64,000 bases of DNA from Bacteroidales bacterium (GTDB taxonomy: Bacteria > Bacteroidota > Bacteroidia > Bacteroidales > F082): positions 19,383 to 83,382 of the forward strand of contig JAEFAE010000006.1 in assembly GCA_016291135.1 (NCBI GenBank), read 5' to 3'. The notes beneath the pieces are model-generated. The model did not search any database, had not been told where the DNA came from, and was given only the letters and a program-made list of their open reading frames with translations. Of the stretch, positions 24,596 through 34,014 are shown piece after piece (positions within the stretch are counted from its first letter, which is position 1; every line of letters starts with the position of its first letter). The translations under genes were made by a program, and so were the position numbers.

Positions 24596-26155
24596 ATGAA
24601 TTTTAACAATCTGAAATACAGTATTTTAGCATTTTTCCTATTCGTCATTTTGACGGTTCCCGCCCAGGTTGCCAAGCCGGTCCATCCTTCGGAACCCGAT
24701 TCGGTGTATGTGGTGGATACGATCGAAATCCTGCCGGATAGTCTGGAACTGTACGAGGAGCAGCGGCAAGCCGATTTCCAGGAAGCCCGCGATGTGTTGG
24801 GTGAGTCGGAGGTGATGAAGATGTTCGAGGCCTTGGAAGGCATTCCCTATTTCGGGGAGGACCATCTGGAAATCGATGCCAAGGCCATGAATGTGTATGG
24901 CTACGACTATGGTGAGATTCCGGTGTTTGAAGACAGCATCTACGCCCAGCGCATCGACCAGCTGGCCAGCCAGACGACGATACCGCTGGTGTACAACGCC
25001 CATGTGAAGCCTTTCATTGAGCTCTATGCCGTGCGCCGCCGTTCCTTGATGGGCAGGATGTTGGGCTTGTCGTACGTGTATTTCCCGCTCTTTGAGGAGT
25101 TGCTCGACAAGTATAACATGCCGGTGGAGCTGAAATACCTCGCTGTGGTGGAGTCGGCCCTGAATCCGGTGGCTGGGTCTTGGGCGGGCGCCAAAGGCCT
25201 ATGGCAATTCATGTATGGCACGGGAAGGCAATATGGCTTGCAGACCAACTCCCTCGTGGACGAACGCTTCGATCCCCTCAAGGAGACGGAGGCGGCCTGC
25301 CAATTCATGCTCGACCTCTACAATCGGTACAAAGACTGGTTTCTGGTGCTGGCCGCCTACAACTCGGGTCCTGGCACCGTCAACAAGGCCATCGTCCGTG
25401 CGGGTGGCGTGATGGACTACTGGGCGATCTGGCCCTACCTTCCCCGCGAGACCCAGGGCTATGTGCCCGCCTTCATCGCCGTCAACTATGTGATGAGCTA
25501 CGCTTCGGCCCACAACCTCTATCCGATCGATCCCGGCCTGTTGATGAGTGGTACCGACACCGTCACGGTGCACGATGCCCTCAGCTTCGACCAGCTCACC
25601 GAGACCCTGGGCGTCTCGATGCGCGACGTGAAGTTCTTCAACCCCCAATACACCAAGGAGATCATCCCCGCCAACGACACCACGCCCTATATCCTCCGGC
25701 TTCCCACGCAGTATGCGCTCCAGTTTGTGGAGAAGGAGCAGGAGATCTATGCCTACAAGACGAAAGCCTCTGCCGAGAAGGAGAAGATCGTGGAGCAGGT
25801 GGCCAAGGTGAGCGACCGCACGGTGCATACCGTCAAGAAAGGGGAGACGCTTTCGTCCATTGCCGGCAAGTATCATGTCACGGTGTCCAACCTCAAGAAA
25901 TGGAACAGCTTGCGCAGCAACACGCTCCGCGTGGGTCAGCGGCTGACCATCTATTCCTCGGGAGGCCCGATGGCCAGCGGTGGCAATTCGTCGGCCGTGG
26001 GATCTTCTGCGCCGAAATACTATACGGTGAAGGCGGGCGACACGCTGGCCTCCATCGCCAAGAAATACCACACCACGGTGTCCAACCTCAAGAAGTGGAA
26101 CAAGCTGAAGTCGGACAAGATCAAGGTAAAACAGCGCTTACGCGTTTCGAAATAA
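24596..26155 (+). CDS. MltD-like lytic transglycosylase with two LysM domains
   Basis: Start set at 24596 (the track's 24572 precedes the natural signal peptide MNFNNLKYSILAFF). The 519-residue exported protein has an SLT domain with the catalytic Glu in VVESALNPVAGSWAGAKGLW (about residue 185) and the later AAYNSGPG motif. A linker follows, then two C-terminal LysM repeats (HTVKKGETLSSIAGKYHVTV and YTVKAGDTLASIAKKYHTTV). It cleaves glycan strands non-hydrolytically and anchors through LysM. Located after rodA and before a DUF4837 lipoprotein, so it sits in a wall-remodelling neighbourhood. Confidence 0.88.
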   Translation: MNFNNLKYSILAFFLFVILTVPAQVAKPVHPSEPDSVYVVDTIEILPDSLELYEEQRQADFQEARDVLGESEVMKMFEALEGIPYFGEDHLEIDAKAMNVYGYDYGEIPVFEDSIYAQRIDQLASQTTIPLVYNAHVKPFIELYAVRRRSLMGRMLGLSYVYFPLFEELLDKYNMPVELKYLAVVESALNPVAGSWAGAKGLWQFMYGTGRQYGLQTNSLVDERFDPLKETEAACQFMLDLYNRYKDWFLVLAAYNSGPGTVNKAIVRAGGVMDYWAIWPYLPRETQGYVPAFIAVNYVMSYASAHNLYPIDPGLLMSGTDTVTVHDALSFDQLTETLGVSMRDVKFFNPQYTKEIIPANDTTPYILRLPTQYALQFVEKEQEIYAYKTKASAEKEKIVEQVAKVSDRTVHTVKKGETLSSIAGKYHVTVSNLKKWNSLRSNTLRVGQRLTIYSSGGPMASGGNSSAVGSSAPKYYTVKAGDTLASIAKKYHTTVSNLKKWNKLKSDKIKVKQRLRVSK

Positions 26156-26204
26156 TAAATGGGGCGGTTCCTTCGTTCCGTAATTACTACCAAACCTTAT
26201 CAAC

Positions 26205-27203
26205 ATGAAACAACATCGCATACTGGCATGGGCCCTGTTTCTCGCTGTCATGGCCGCATTGCCTTCGTGCGAACGAACACAAACAGCGAAGAAAGACCGT
26301 TCTGCAGGCGGCACCTCGGAGATCCTGGTAGTCACGCAGAACGAAGAGCAATGGGAAGGAATGATCGGCGACAGCATCCGCGCCTTCTTCCTGCAACCGC
26401 AATATGGCCTTCCGCAGCCGGAGCCTCTCAACAAGCTTACGCATATCAACGTGAGCGGCTTCTCCGACATGTTCAAGCGGCACAAGAGCCTGCTTTTGGT
26501 GGAGATCGACCCATCCCTCGACAAGCCCATCGTGGAAACCGGCGAGGATCTCTGGGCCGCTCCGCAACGGGTGTATAAGATCATTGCCCCCGACCGTACG
26601 TCGTGGTGCGAGACGTTCAACACCTACAAGGACGCCTACAAGGTGATGTACGACAAGGTGGAACGCGACCGTATCATGTCGGTGCTCCGTCCTTCGACCG
26701 ACAACAAGATCGTCGAGCGCATCAAGGAGAAGATGGGCTTTGGCCTGACCATCCCCTCGGGCTTCTACATCGCCAAGGACGAGCCGGACTTCATGTGGCT
26801 GCGCAAGGAACTGCCCAAGAACAGCTTCGGCATCTTCATCTACACCACGCCTTACAAAGATACCTTGCAGCTTGAGCTGAACAGTCTGGTCTCGGTGCGC
26901 AACCGGCTCTTGCAGGAGCATGTGCCCGGACCGGCGGACGGGTCGTTCATGACGACCGAACGGGAGTTCGTGCCGCCCGTCGTCAACTACATCTCCACCT
27001 ATCCTACGGGATTTGCGGCGGAGATGCGTGGCATGTGGTGCCTGGTGGGCGACTACATGGCAGGCCCCTTCGTCTCCTATACCTTCCCGGATGAGAAGAC
27101 GGGCAACCTTGTGACCCTGGAGGGGTATGTCTATTACCCCAACCACGACAAGCGCGACGACCTCCTTCAGCTGCAGTCGATCCTGTATAGCATCCAGTAT
27201 TAG
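26205..27203 (+). CDS. DUF4837-family lipoprotein
   Basis: A 332-residue exported lipoprotein (lipobox LPSC). After a short linker the sequence ILVVTQNEEQWEGMIGDSIRAF starts a domain that I associate with DUF4837, conserved in Bacteroidetes and commonly beside LysM transglycosylases as here. Features include an internal half with GFGLTIPSGFYIAKDEPDFM and a C-terminal half ending YVYYPNHDKRD. No catalytic motif is visible. The function of the family is unknown; periplasmic location and context suggest envelope maintenance. Confidence 0.7.
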   Translation: MKQHRILAWALFLAVMAALPSCERTQTAKKDRSAGGTSEILVVTQNEEQWEGMIGDSIRAFFLQPQYGLPQPEPLNKLTHINVSGFSDMFKRHKSLLLVEIDPSLDKPIVETGEDLWAAPQRVYKIIAPDRTSWCETFNTYKDAYKVMYDKVERDRIMSVLRPSTDNKIVERIKEKMGFGLTIPSGFYIAKDEPDFMWLRKELPKNSFGIFIYTTPYKDTLQLELNSLVSVRNRLLQEHVPGPADGSFMTTEREFVPPVVNYISTYPTGFAAEMRGMWCLVGDYMAGPFVSYTFPDEKTGNLVTLEGYVYYPNHDKRDDLLQLQSILYSIQY

Positions 27204-27220
27204 GAAACCGTATCGGCTCC

Positions 27221-27655
27221 ATGGCGGATCTCCAATGGTTTAAAACCCGAACCCGCGAAGGGAGGGCCGAGGTCTTCGACCCCCTTCGGAGAAAGTATTG
27301 TGCCCTCACCCCCGAGGAGGAGGTGCGGCAGAAGGTGCTCTTCTTGCTGGTGCAGCATTTGGAGGTGCCGGCGGGCTTGTTGGCCGTGGAGTATTCCGTC
27401 AAGGTCAATGGGCTCGACAAGCGTTGCGATGCGGTGGTGTTCGGCCGTGACGGCGCTCCCCTGATGATCGTGGAGTGCAAGGCAGCCAGCGTTACCCTCT
27501 CCCAGGCTACCTTGGAGCAGGCGGTCCGGTATTATGCGGCGCTTCATCCCAAGTACCTGTTGCTTTACAATGGCGTACAATGCTATTGCTTCAAGGCTGA
27601 TGCCGGGACGCTTCATCCGATGGATCATCTTCCACGCTACCAGGAGATGGAATGA
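27221..27655 (+). CDS. stand-alone HsdR N-terminal-like (HSDR_N_2) nuclease-fold protein
   Basis: A 144-residue protein matching the N-terminal nuclease-fold domain of type I restriction enzymes: an EEEVRQKVLFLLV helix, then RCDAVVF and LMIVECKA (about residues 70-90), the D...ExK core of PD-(D/E)XK, and LLLYNGVQCYCFK at the end. No helicase, HsdM or HsdS gene is present, so it is not a restriction system. This single-domain form is common and conserved in Bacteroidetes. Nuclease activity is not established. It follows the DUF4837 gene by 17 bases and is probably co-transcribed. Confidence 0.8.
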   Translation: MADLQWFKTRTREGRAEVFDPLRRKYCALTPEEEVRQKVLFLLVQHLEVPAGLLAVEYSVKVNGLDKRCDAVVFGRDGAPLMIVECKAASVTLSQATLEQAVRYYAALHPKYLLLYNGVQCYCFKADAGTLHPMDHLPRYQEME

Positions 27656-27661
27656 AAAAAT

Positions 27662-27689
27662 GGCCGCCGACCCCGAGGGGCCGGCGGCC
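27662..27689. terminator. strong hairpin between convergent genes
   Basis: GGCCGCCG and CGGCGGCC (8 bp) with an inner CCCC/GGGG extension make a nearly continuous GC stem. There is no long T tract on either side, so it may stop or protect transcripts from both convergent genes. Confidence 0.5.
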
Positions 27690-27732
27690 TGCCATTATGA
27701 AGATAAAAAAACAACTGTTTTCAGTGGGTGCG

Positions 27733-30537
27733 TCATCCGCATTTTGAATGGCCGCAGTTGGTGCACAACATGCAGCCGTCCTGGTAGATCAGCGTGCTCT
27801 GTCCGCATTCGGGGCAAACCTTGCCCACCATCTTCAAGCCGTCTGGTATGTATTTCTTGAGGGCGCGGACGATGCCGTTCTTCCAGGTGTTGATGTTTTC
27901 CTCCTCTACCGTCAGGTTTTGGATGAGTTCGATGACGTAGTTGATGGGCATGCCATGGCGCAGGATGCCCGAGATCAGTTTGGCGTAGTTCCAGTATTCC
28001 TTGTTGAACATGCGCGACAGTCCCTGGATGGTGACCGGATAGCCGCCTTTGTCGAGATACTGGAAGTCGTAGCGCGTCGCCTCTCCCTTGTTCTTTTCCT
28101 TGATGATCAGGCCCTTCTCCACAAATGGGGGCAGGAAGATCTCGTCGGCGTTGCCCAGGAAGATCTCATAGGGTTTGTCGTGCAGCTTGCCCACGAAGGC
28201 GATCCACTTCTCGTAGTTGTTCTGGAAGCGGACCACGTCACATTCGAGTTCCTTGGGCCGTTGGGGGGCCGAGTTCAGCTTGATGTCGCTGGGCCGGATG
28301 CCGAGGTCGGTTTCGGGTTTCTTTTCTTCCGGTTTCTTTTCGGCCTTTTTCTCGTCTTTGGCCACCAGCACGCCGTCGCGTGAGCCGTCGCGGTAGATCG
28401 TCATGCCCTTGCATCCGCATTCCCATGCCGTCATGTAGATCTGGCTGACCAGTTCTTCGGTGGTCTCCTTGGGGATGTTGACGGTGACGCTGATGGAGTG
28501 GTCCACCCATTTCTGCATGCTGCCCTGCATCTTCACCTTGCTTACCCAGTCGATGTCGTTGGCGGTCGCCATGTGGTAGGGCGACTTGGCGATGAGTTCC
28601 TTGAGCTTCTCGTCGTCGTAGTGCATCACCTCTTCCACGTTGTATCCATTTACCTGCAGCCAGGTGAGGAACTTGTGGTGGAACACATTGTACTCCTCGA
28701 AGGAGTTGCCCACGCTGTCGACAAAGGTGACGTGGACGTCCTTGTCGTTGGCGTTGACCTTGCGACGGCGTTTGTAGACCACCATGAACACGGGCTCGAT
28801 GCCCGAGGTGGTTTGGGTGCAGAGGCTCACCGACCCCGTCGGGGCGATGGTCAGCATGGCGATGTTGCGCCGTCCGACGCGGAGCATCTTTTGATAGAGG
28901 TCCTCGTCGATGGCCCTGAGGCGGTTGATGAAGGGGTTGTTTTCTTCCCGTTTGGCGTTATAGACGGGGAAGGCGCCGCGTTCCTCGGCCAGGTTGACGG
29001 AGGAACGGTAGGCCTCGTGGGCCAGCAGTTTCTGTACTTCGGTCGAGAAGGCGATGGCCTCGTCGGAGGCGTAGCGTTTGCCTAGGGCGGCCAGCATGTC
29101 GCCTTCGGCGGTGATGCCGATGCCGGTGCGGCGGCCTTGCAGGGTGCGGTCTTTGATGCTCTTCCAGAGGTTCAGCTCGATGCGTTTCACCTCGGCGTCC
29201 TCCGGGTCGGACTCGATCTTACGGATGATGGCTTCCACCTTTTCCTGTTCCAGATCGACGATGTCGTCCATCATGCGCTGGGCAATGCCCACGTGCTTGG
29301 CAAAGAGGCGGCTGTTGAACCGTGCCTCCGGGGTGAACGGATGATCGACGTAGCTGTAGAGGTTGATGGCCAGCAGGCGGCAACTGTCGTAGGGACAGAG
29401 CGGGATCTCGCCGCAAGGGTTGGTGCTCACCGTGCGGAAACCCAGGTCGGCGTAGCAGTCGGGGATGGATTCCCTTAGGATGGTATCCCAGAACAGCACG
29501 CCCGGCTCGGCAGACTGCCAGGCGTTGTGGATGATTTTGTTCCACAGGGCCCGGGCGTCCACTTCTTTGGTGAACTGGGGGTTCGGAGCATCGATGGGAT
29601 ACTGTTGGATGAAGGGCTTGCCTTCCTTGACGCATTGCATGAACTCGTCGGTGATCTTCACCGAGACGTTGGCGTTGGTGATCTTGCCTTGGGTCATCTT
29701 GGCGTCGATGAAGGCTTCCGAGTCGGGGTGTTTGATGCTGATGCTCAGCATCAAGGCGCCGCGACGTCCGTCTTGCGCCACCTCACGGGTGGAGTTGGAG
29801 TACCGCTCCATGAAAGGCACCACGCCGGTGGAGGTCAGCGCGCAGTTCTTGACCGGGCTGCCCGTGGGGCGCAGGTGCGACAGGTCGTGTCCCACGCCTC
29901 CCCGGCGCTTCATCAGCTGTACCTGCTCCTGGTCGATCTTCATGATGCCGCCGTAGGAGTCGGCGTTGCCTTTGTTGCCGATGACGAAGCAGTTCGACAG
30001 CGAGGAGATCTGGAAGTCGTTTCCGATGCCTGCCATGGGGCTGCCTTGCGGAACGATGTACTTGAAGTCCTTCAGCACCTCGAAGATCTCCTCCTCGGTG
30101 AGGGGGTTCGGGTATTTCCGCTCGATGCGGGCCACCTCGCGGGCGATGCGGTGATGCATCTCGTCGGGGGTGAGCTCGTAGATGTTGCCTTCGCTGTCCT
30201 TGAGGGCATATTTGTTGGCCCATACGTCGCCGGCCAATGCATCGCCATGGAAATAGGCTTTGGCAGCTGCCTTGACTTCGTCGATGGGATGGACATGATA
30301 TTCGGGGGTTGTGGGAGGAGCTTGGATGGCCGTTTCCGCCTGGGGATCGGGTGACTGGGCCTTTTCAACGAGTTGGACGTTCTCCTGTTCCGACAGTTTG
30401 CGTTCGCCAAAATCCACGTTTTGCCTGGCTTCCAGAATCTTGTCGTGACCCGGCTGGGTCGGCTGCTCCACCATTTCGAGCTCCAATGCGCTGAATAGGG
30501 TCTGCTCCTCTTCCAATGCCTGCCGTTTGTTTCTCAT
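27733..30537 (-). CDS. nrdJ: adenosylcobalamin-dependent (class II) ribonucleotide reductase
   Basis: A 934-residue enzyme reducing ribonucleotides to deoxyribonucleotides using B12 radical chemistry. Visible motifs: SSLSNCFVIGN (first active-site Cys, about residue 180), STNPCGEIPLCPYDSC (radical Cys region, about 373), IAPTGSVSL and, at the C-terminus, a TSCPD-type domain followed by the redox/zinc tail CPECG...CTNCGHSKCG. The N-terminal 75 residues are an extra charged extension. Class II RNR needs no oxygen-dependent radical, fitting an anaerobe. No cobalamin riboswitch could be recognised in the 173-base upstream gap. Single gene, convergent with the HsdR-N gene. Confidence 0.9.
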   Translation of the reverse strand: MRNKRQALEEEQTLFSALELEMVEQPTQPGHDKILEARQNVDFGERKLSEQENVQLVEKAQSPDPQAETAIQAPPTTPEYHVHPIDEVKAAAKAYFHGDALAGDVWANKYALKDSEGNIYELTPDEMHHRIAREVARIERKYPNPLTEEEIFEVLKDFKYIVPQGSPMAGIGNDFQISSLSNCFVIGNKGNADSYGGIMKIDQEQVQLMKRRGGVGHDLSHLRPTGSPVKNCALTSTGVVPFMERYSNSTREVAQDGRRGALMLSISIKHPDSEAFIDAKMTQGKITNANVSVKITDEFMQCVKEGKPFIQQYPIDAPNPQFTKEVDARALWNKIIHNAWQSAEPGVLFWDTILRESIPDCYADLGFRTVSTNPCGEIPLCPYDSCRLLAINLYSYVDHPFTPEARFNSRLFAKHVGIAQRMMDDIVDLEQEKVEAIIRKIESDPEDAEVKRIELNLWKSIKDRTLQGRRTGIGITAEGDMLAALGKRYASDEAIAFSTEVQKLLAHEAYRSSVNLAEERGAFPVYNAKREENNPFINRLRAIDEDLYQKMLRVGRRNIAMLTIAPTGSVSLCTQTTSGIEPVFMVVYKRRRKVNANDKDVHVTFVDSVGNSFEEYNVFHHKFLTWLQVNGYNVEEVMHYDDEKLKELIAKSPYHMATANDIDWVSKVKMQGSMQKWVDHSISVTVNIPKETTEELVSQIYMTAWECGCKGMTIYRDGSRDGVLVAKDEKKAEKKPEEKKPETDLGIRPSDIKLNSAPQRPKELECDVVRFQNNYEKWIAFVGKLHDKPYEIFLGNADEIFLPPFVEKGLIIKEKNKGEATRYDFQYLDKGGYPVTIQGLSRMFNKEYWNYAKLISGILRHGMPINYVIELIQNLTVEEENINTWKNGIVRALKKYIPDGLKMVGKVCPECGQSTLIYQDGCMLCTNCGHSKCG

Positions 30538-30710
30538 ATCTCGCTGAAAATTAGTAAATTAAAACAAATGCAATTCCCGTTTTCCCCGTTTGGATTGCGA
30601 TTGCTAAATTAGCAAAGAGAACGGAAACGGAGCGCGTAAAACGAAAGAATGGAACAGGTTTTTTTCAACACCGGGTGTTGATAAATTTCGAGGCGTCCAT
30701 CCCCCGAGGA

Positions 30711-33700
30711 TCAAAAGTCGAGACTGAACGAGAGATAGTATTGCGGTTTCCGGTTCAGGACCCCGTCTTGTACGCCCCACGCCATGTCGCCGCGGACGAA
30801 ATAGCCGAACAGGGTGGTCCGCAGGCCAAATCCGAATCCAGCCACGATGGGTTCCCTGAGGCGGGTGACACTGAGGCTGAGGTTGCCGTCGGTGTAATGC
30901 GAGGTGTAGAGTGAGTTGCTCAGGTTGTACGGGTTCCAGCCCGTCCAGGCAGTTCCCACGTCGCCGAAAGCCACCACTTGGAAGTTCTTGATGAACTGCA
31001 TGTTGATCGGCTGGTTCAGCAGGTAGCTGAACACGGGGAGACGGAGCTCGCTGTTGAGTACCACGAAATTGTTGCCGTTACGGATGTTCTGCTGGAAACC
31101 CCGCAGGTTGGTGGCCAGGGTTTGGTAGGCATAGCCTCGGTCGTAGTCAATGGGGGTCCCGTTGTCGAATCGGGCCATGATCCAGTTGTCCACGCCTCCC
31201 ATGTAGTAGATCAGCTTGTTTTGTCCGAAAGAGCTGCTGCCTGCGATGCGGTTCGCCCAGATGAAGTTGCGGTGGATGCGGGTGTAGTGGCGGTAGTCGA
31301 ATCCTACCACAAACAGGTTGCGGGTGTCTTTTTTGATGGACTGGTAGTATTCGGCAAAGACCTTGCCTCGGGCACCCACATAGAGGTTGGTCTGCAGCTT
31401 CTTGGAGTTGTCGTAGACCAGCTCCCCACGCAACCCGGCGAGGTTCTCGAAGTGGCTGCGCTCCGCCAGGCTGTGGAAGTCGGTGGCCAGTCCGATCCGC
31501 TGGTCGTTGCGGAAGAGGGCCGTGCCCCGCACGCTGAAGGTCTCGCTGAACGGGTAGCTCAGCGTGTAGAACGCTTCGTTGGTGAAGGTGCGGAACAGCA
31601 CCGACTGGTAGTCTTCGGTGACATAGCGGTGGAAGGTCAGGCTCTTGTCGGTGCGTTGGCTCAGGTCGCGGAAGCGCAGGACATACTCGTTGTTGACCAG
31701 CGAGGTGTTGAGTTTCACGCCAAGGTCGATCCGGTAGTCTTCCATCAAGTCGGTCATCATCGTTCCCATGAACATGTTGAAACCGGAATTCAGGTAAACG
31801 GCGTTGCCTCCCCCCGTGAAGGGCTGGTAGCTGTAGTTCATGTAGCTGAAGTCGATCTGGCTGGTCAGTTCCTTGATGAACAGCTCCACATAGTAGTTTC
31901 GCGGCCGGAGGAGGGTGTCCTTGGCGGGTTTGGTTTGCTCCAGGCTGCGGATGGGCCCGATGGGGATGCGGTTGGCATAGCCGATGCTGTCGGTGGTGTC
32001 GCCGGGAAGGGGCTGGGGCGCCTTGCGACGTGGGACACGGTAGCTGTTCTTGAAGCGGTGCGTCGTGGTCTTCTCCGGGGCTTTCTTGGCTTCTTGCTGT
32101 TGTTGGAGCAGCCGCTTCTGGGCGTAGGGCCCCATCTGATGGAAGCCGGACTCCTGCGTCGCGTCGGTGTAGGGTGTCTGGTATACCTTGTGTCCGTTGC
32201 CGTCGGGAAACAGCATGACCAGCTTTCGCTCCCTCGGGTTGAAGGAGTAGTCGATCATGCTGGTGGCATAGTCGGTCAGGGGCCGGCTGACGGTGTAGTA
32301 CCGGTAATGGACGATGGTGTCGATGTGGCTCACCGCACTGTCGAACCGCGCCTCATAGAGGTTGTAGTAGCCGGTGGAGTCGTTCAGGTAAAACAGCCGG
32401 TGACCCGAAAACGACTGGGGCTGGATGCTGTTCGACAGTTGCTGTTGGGTGAGGTTGCGCAGCGTCTTTTCTTTGGCGACGTAGTCGTAGGCAAACAGGT
32501 TGAACTGCCTGCGTTGGGCCGGCGGGACGAGCTGTGTCTCAAGCGAGGTGTCGGTGCGGTTCGAGCTGAACACGATCTGCCGGTCGTCGTCGGTGAAGAC
32601 GGGGGAGCAGTCGGTGTAGTAGTCGTCGGTGATCTGCTCCAGGGTATGGGAGAACAAGTTGTAGACAAAGATGTCGGGCTTGCCGAAACGCGAGGCGGAG
32701 AGCACGATCTTCCGGTCTTTGTGCGCATATGAGAACGAGGTGATTTTTTGGAACTCGAAGAGGTTGTTCTTGGCGACTTTCTTGGTGCCCAGGTCGAGGT
32801 TGCACAGCAGTGCCTGCCCTTGCTCCTCTACGATAAACGACAGAATGCCTCCGGTGGGATGCCAGGCGAGCAGGGGGTAGGAGGTGTCGACCCAGGTGTC
32901 GGAACGGTAGCCGGTCTTGTAGACGCGTTCGCGCTTGCCGGTGCCCAGGTCTTCCACCCAGATGCCGATGAGCCCTTCGTCGTTGCTGACGTAGGCGATG
33001 CGTTTGCCGTCGGGGCTGACCTTGGGTTCGGTGAAGGTGCGGTATTTGCGGTAGCTGAGGGGCATGACCTGGCTGGGTGCCGAAGGCTTCAACGCCCGGT
33101 ACCGTTCTTCGTAAAAGGCGTACCATTGCTTGATGAGCTTCTTGTATTTCACCCCCGTGACATAGAGCAGCGCCTTCTTGACATTCTGTGAGTTTTCGGT
33201 GAGGGTCAGGATGTCGTTGAAGGCCTTGGTGCCGTATTTCTCCTCGATGAAGCCCCAGAACGAGTACCCGGCGATGACGGCGTCCTGGTCTCTTAACTGG
33301 TTGATTTTCTTGAACTCGCCCGAGAGGATGCCCCGTTGCAGGCGGTCTTCCTTCAGGCCGTCCCAGTCGTCGGTGAGGTAGGCGCAGAGCCCGTTTTGGA
33401 ACCATTCCGGCACGTCGAACCGATAGGAGTTGCGAAGCTGCGAGCCGACCGACACCCCGTTGATCACTTGGCTTAGCAACAGGTGGGCGATGCCTTCGCG
33501 GATCTGCTGCTCAAAGTGGACGTAGTTGCCGTCGAAGTAGAGAAACACCTTGGAGCCGATGATCTTGGTGACGCCGCCGGTGTTGCCGCTTTCCTCATCG
33601 TCGTTGTTGAGGTTGCTCTGTTTGAGGTCGCCGAGGCTGTTGAATACGAGGAACTGGATCTTGTTGCCGAAGTGGTTCCCGAATTTCTTCTCCATGATGG

Positions 33701-33938
33701 GGATCTCCCGTTTGGCGAACTGGGTCACATATTGCGCCAGTTCGATGCCTCCTTGGTAATAGTATACGTCGAAGCCTTCGGTGCTGTAATAGGACCAATG
33801 GAAGCTGCCCCACTGCACGCGGTTTTTGCCGAACTCCATGTTCATGCCATTGTAGAACTGGGCATGGGACGACAAGGCGGTCGCTGTCAACAGCAGCAAC
33901 AGTGTCAAGAAGCGTAACCGTCTTGTGAGCGACTTCAT
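30711..33938 (-). CDS. outer-membrane protein: degenerate peptidase, TolB-like propeller and Omp85-like barrel
   Basis: A 1075-residue exported protein (signal peptide ending SHAQ). Residues about 55-285 resemble the peptidase-MA (gluzincin) fold: IREGIAHLLLS and DVPEWFQNGLCAYL stand where HExxH and P-x-W-F-x-E-G normally are, so zinc ligands are missing. Residues about 300-560 contain PD40/WD40-like strands (SPDGKRIAYVSNDEG, FTDDDRQIVFSSNR). A proline/lysine-rich linker leads to a C-terminal beta-barrel (about 690-1075) ending in an aromatic strand YYLSFSLDF, as in BamA/TamA-type proteins. Probably an outer-membrane assembly or adhesion factor conserved in Bacteroidetes; the exact role is unknown. 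Confidence 0.7.
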   Translation of the reverse strand: MKSLTRRLRFLTLLLLLTATALSSHAQFYNGMNMEFGKNRVQWGSFHWSYYSTEGFDVYYYQGGIELAQYVTQFAKREIPIMEKKFGNHFGNKIQFLVFNSLGDLKQSNLNNDDEESGNTGGVTKIIGSKVFLYFDGNYVHFEQQIREGIAHLLLSQVINGVSVGSQLRNSYRFDVPEWFQNGLCAYLTDDWDGLKEDRLQRGILSGEFKKINQLRDQDAVIAGYSFWGFIEEKYGTKAFNDILTLTENSQNVKKALLYVTGVKYKKLIKQWYAFYEERYRALKPSAPSQVMPLSYRKYRTFTEPKVSPDGKRIAYVSNDEGLIGIWVEDLGTGKRERVYKTGYRSDTWVDTSYPLLAWHPTGGILSFIVEEQGQALLCNLDLGTKKVAKNNLFEFQKITSFSYAHKDRKIVLSASRFGKPDIFVYNLFSHTLEQITDDYYTDCSPVFTDDDRQIVFSSNRTDTSLETQLVPPAQRRQFNLFAYDYVAKEKTLRNLTQQQLSNSIQPQSFSGHRLFYLNDSTGYYNLYEARFDSAVSHIDTIVHYRYYTVSRPLTDYATSMIDYSFNPRERKLVMLFPDGNGHKVYQTPYTDATQESGFHQMGPYAQKRLLQQQQEAKKAPEKTTTHRFKNSYRVPRRKAPQPLPGDTTDSIGYANRIPIGPIRSLEQTKPAKDTLLRPRNYYVELFIKELTSQIDFSYMNYSYQPFTGGGNAVYLNSGFNMFMGTMMTDLMEDYRIDLGVKLNTSLVNNEYVLRFRDLSQRTDKSLTFHRYVTEDYQSVLFRTFTNEAFYTLSYPFSETFSVRGTALFRNDQRIGLATDFHSLAERSHFENLAGLRGELVYDNSKKLQTNLYVGARGKVFAEYYQSIKKDTRNLFVVGFDYRHYTRIHRNFIWANRIAGSSSFGQNKLIYYMGGVDNWIMARFDNGTPIDYDRGYAYQTLATNLRGFQQNIRNGNNFVVLNSELRLPVFSYLLNQPINMQFIKNFQVVAFGDVGTAWTGWNPYNLSNSLYTSHYTDGNLSLSVTRLREPIVAGFGFGLRTTLFGYFVRGDMAWGVQDGVLNRKPQYYLSFSLDF

Positions 33939-33957
33939 TTTCCTGGGTTTGAACCTG

Positions 33958-33965
33958 CAAAAATA
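33958..33965 (-). promoter_or_regulatory. -7 box for the propeller-barrel gene
   Basis: Minus-strand TATTTTTG, 20 bases upstream of the start at 33938. Only 12 bases separate it from the divergent plus-strand box. Confidence 0.55.
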
Positions 33966-33977
33966 AGGATAATTCCG

Positions 33978-33985
33978 TATTTTTG
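33978..33985 (+). promoter_or_regulatory. -7 box for MBL hydrolase gene
   Basis: TATTTTTG, 29 bases upstream of the ATG at 34015; overlapping divergent promoter. Confidence 0.55.
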
Positions 33986-34014
33986 CCCCAACTATTCATC
34001 AAATCAACCACGAT

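Noticed and set aside
27221-27655. Type I restriction system
   Set aside because: Only the nuclease-fold domain exists; no HsdM, HsdS or helicase part is nearby.
30538-30710. Cobalamin riboswitch ahead of the B12-dependent reductase
   Set aside because: The 173-base gap is too short for a full riboswitch and shows no B12-box-like segment; only a small CAACAC/GTGTTG hairpin is visible.
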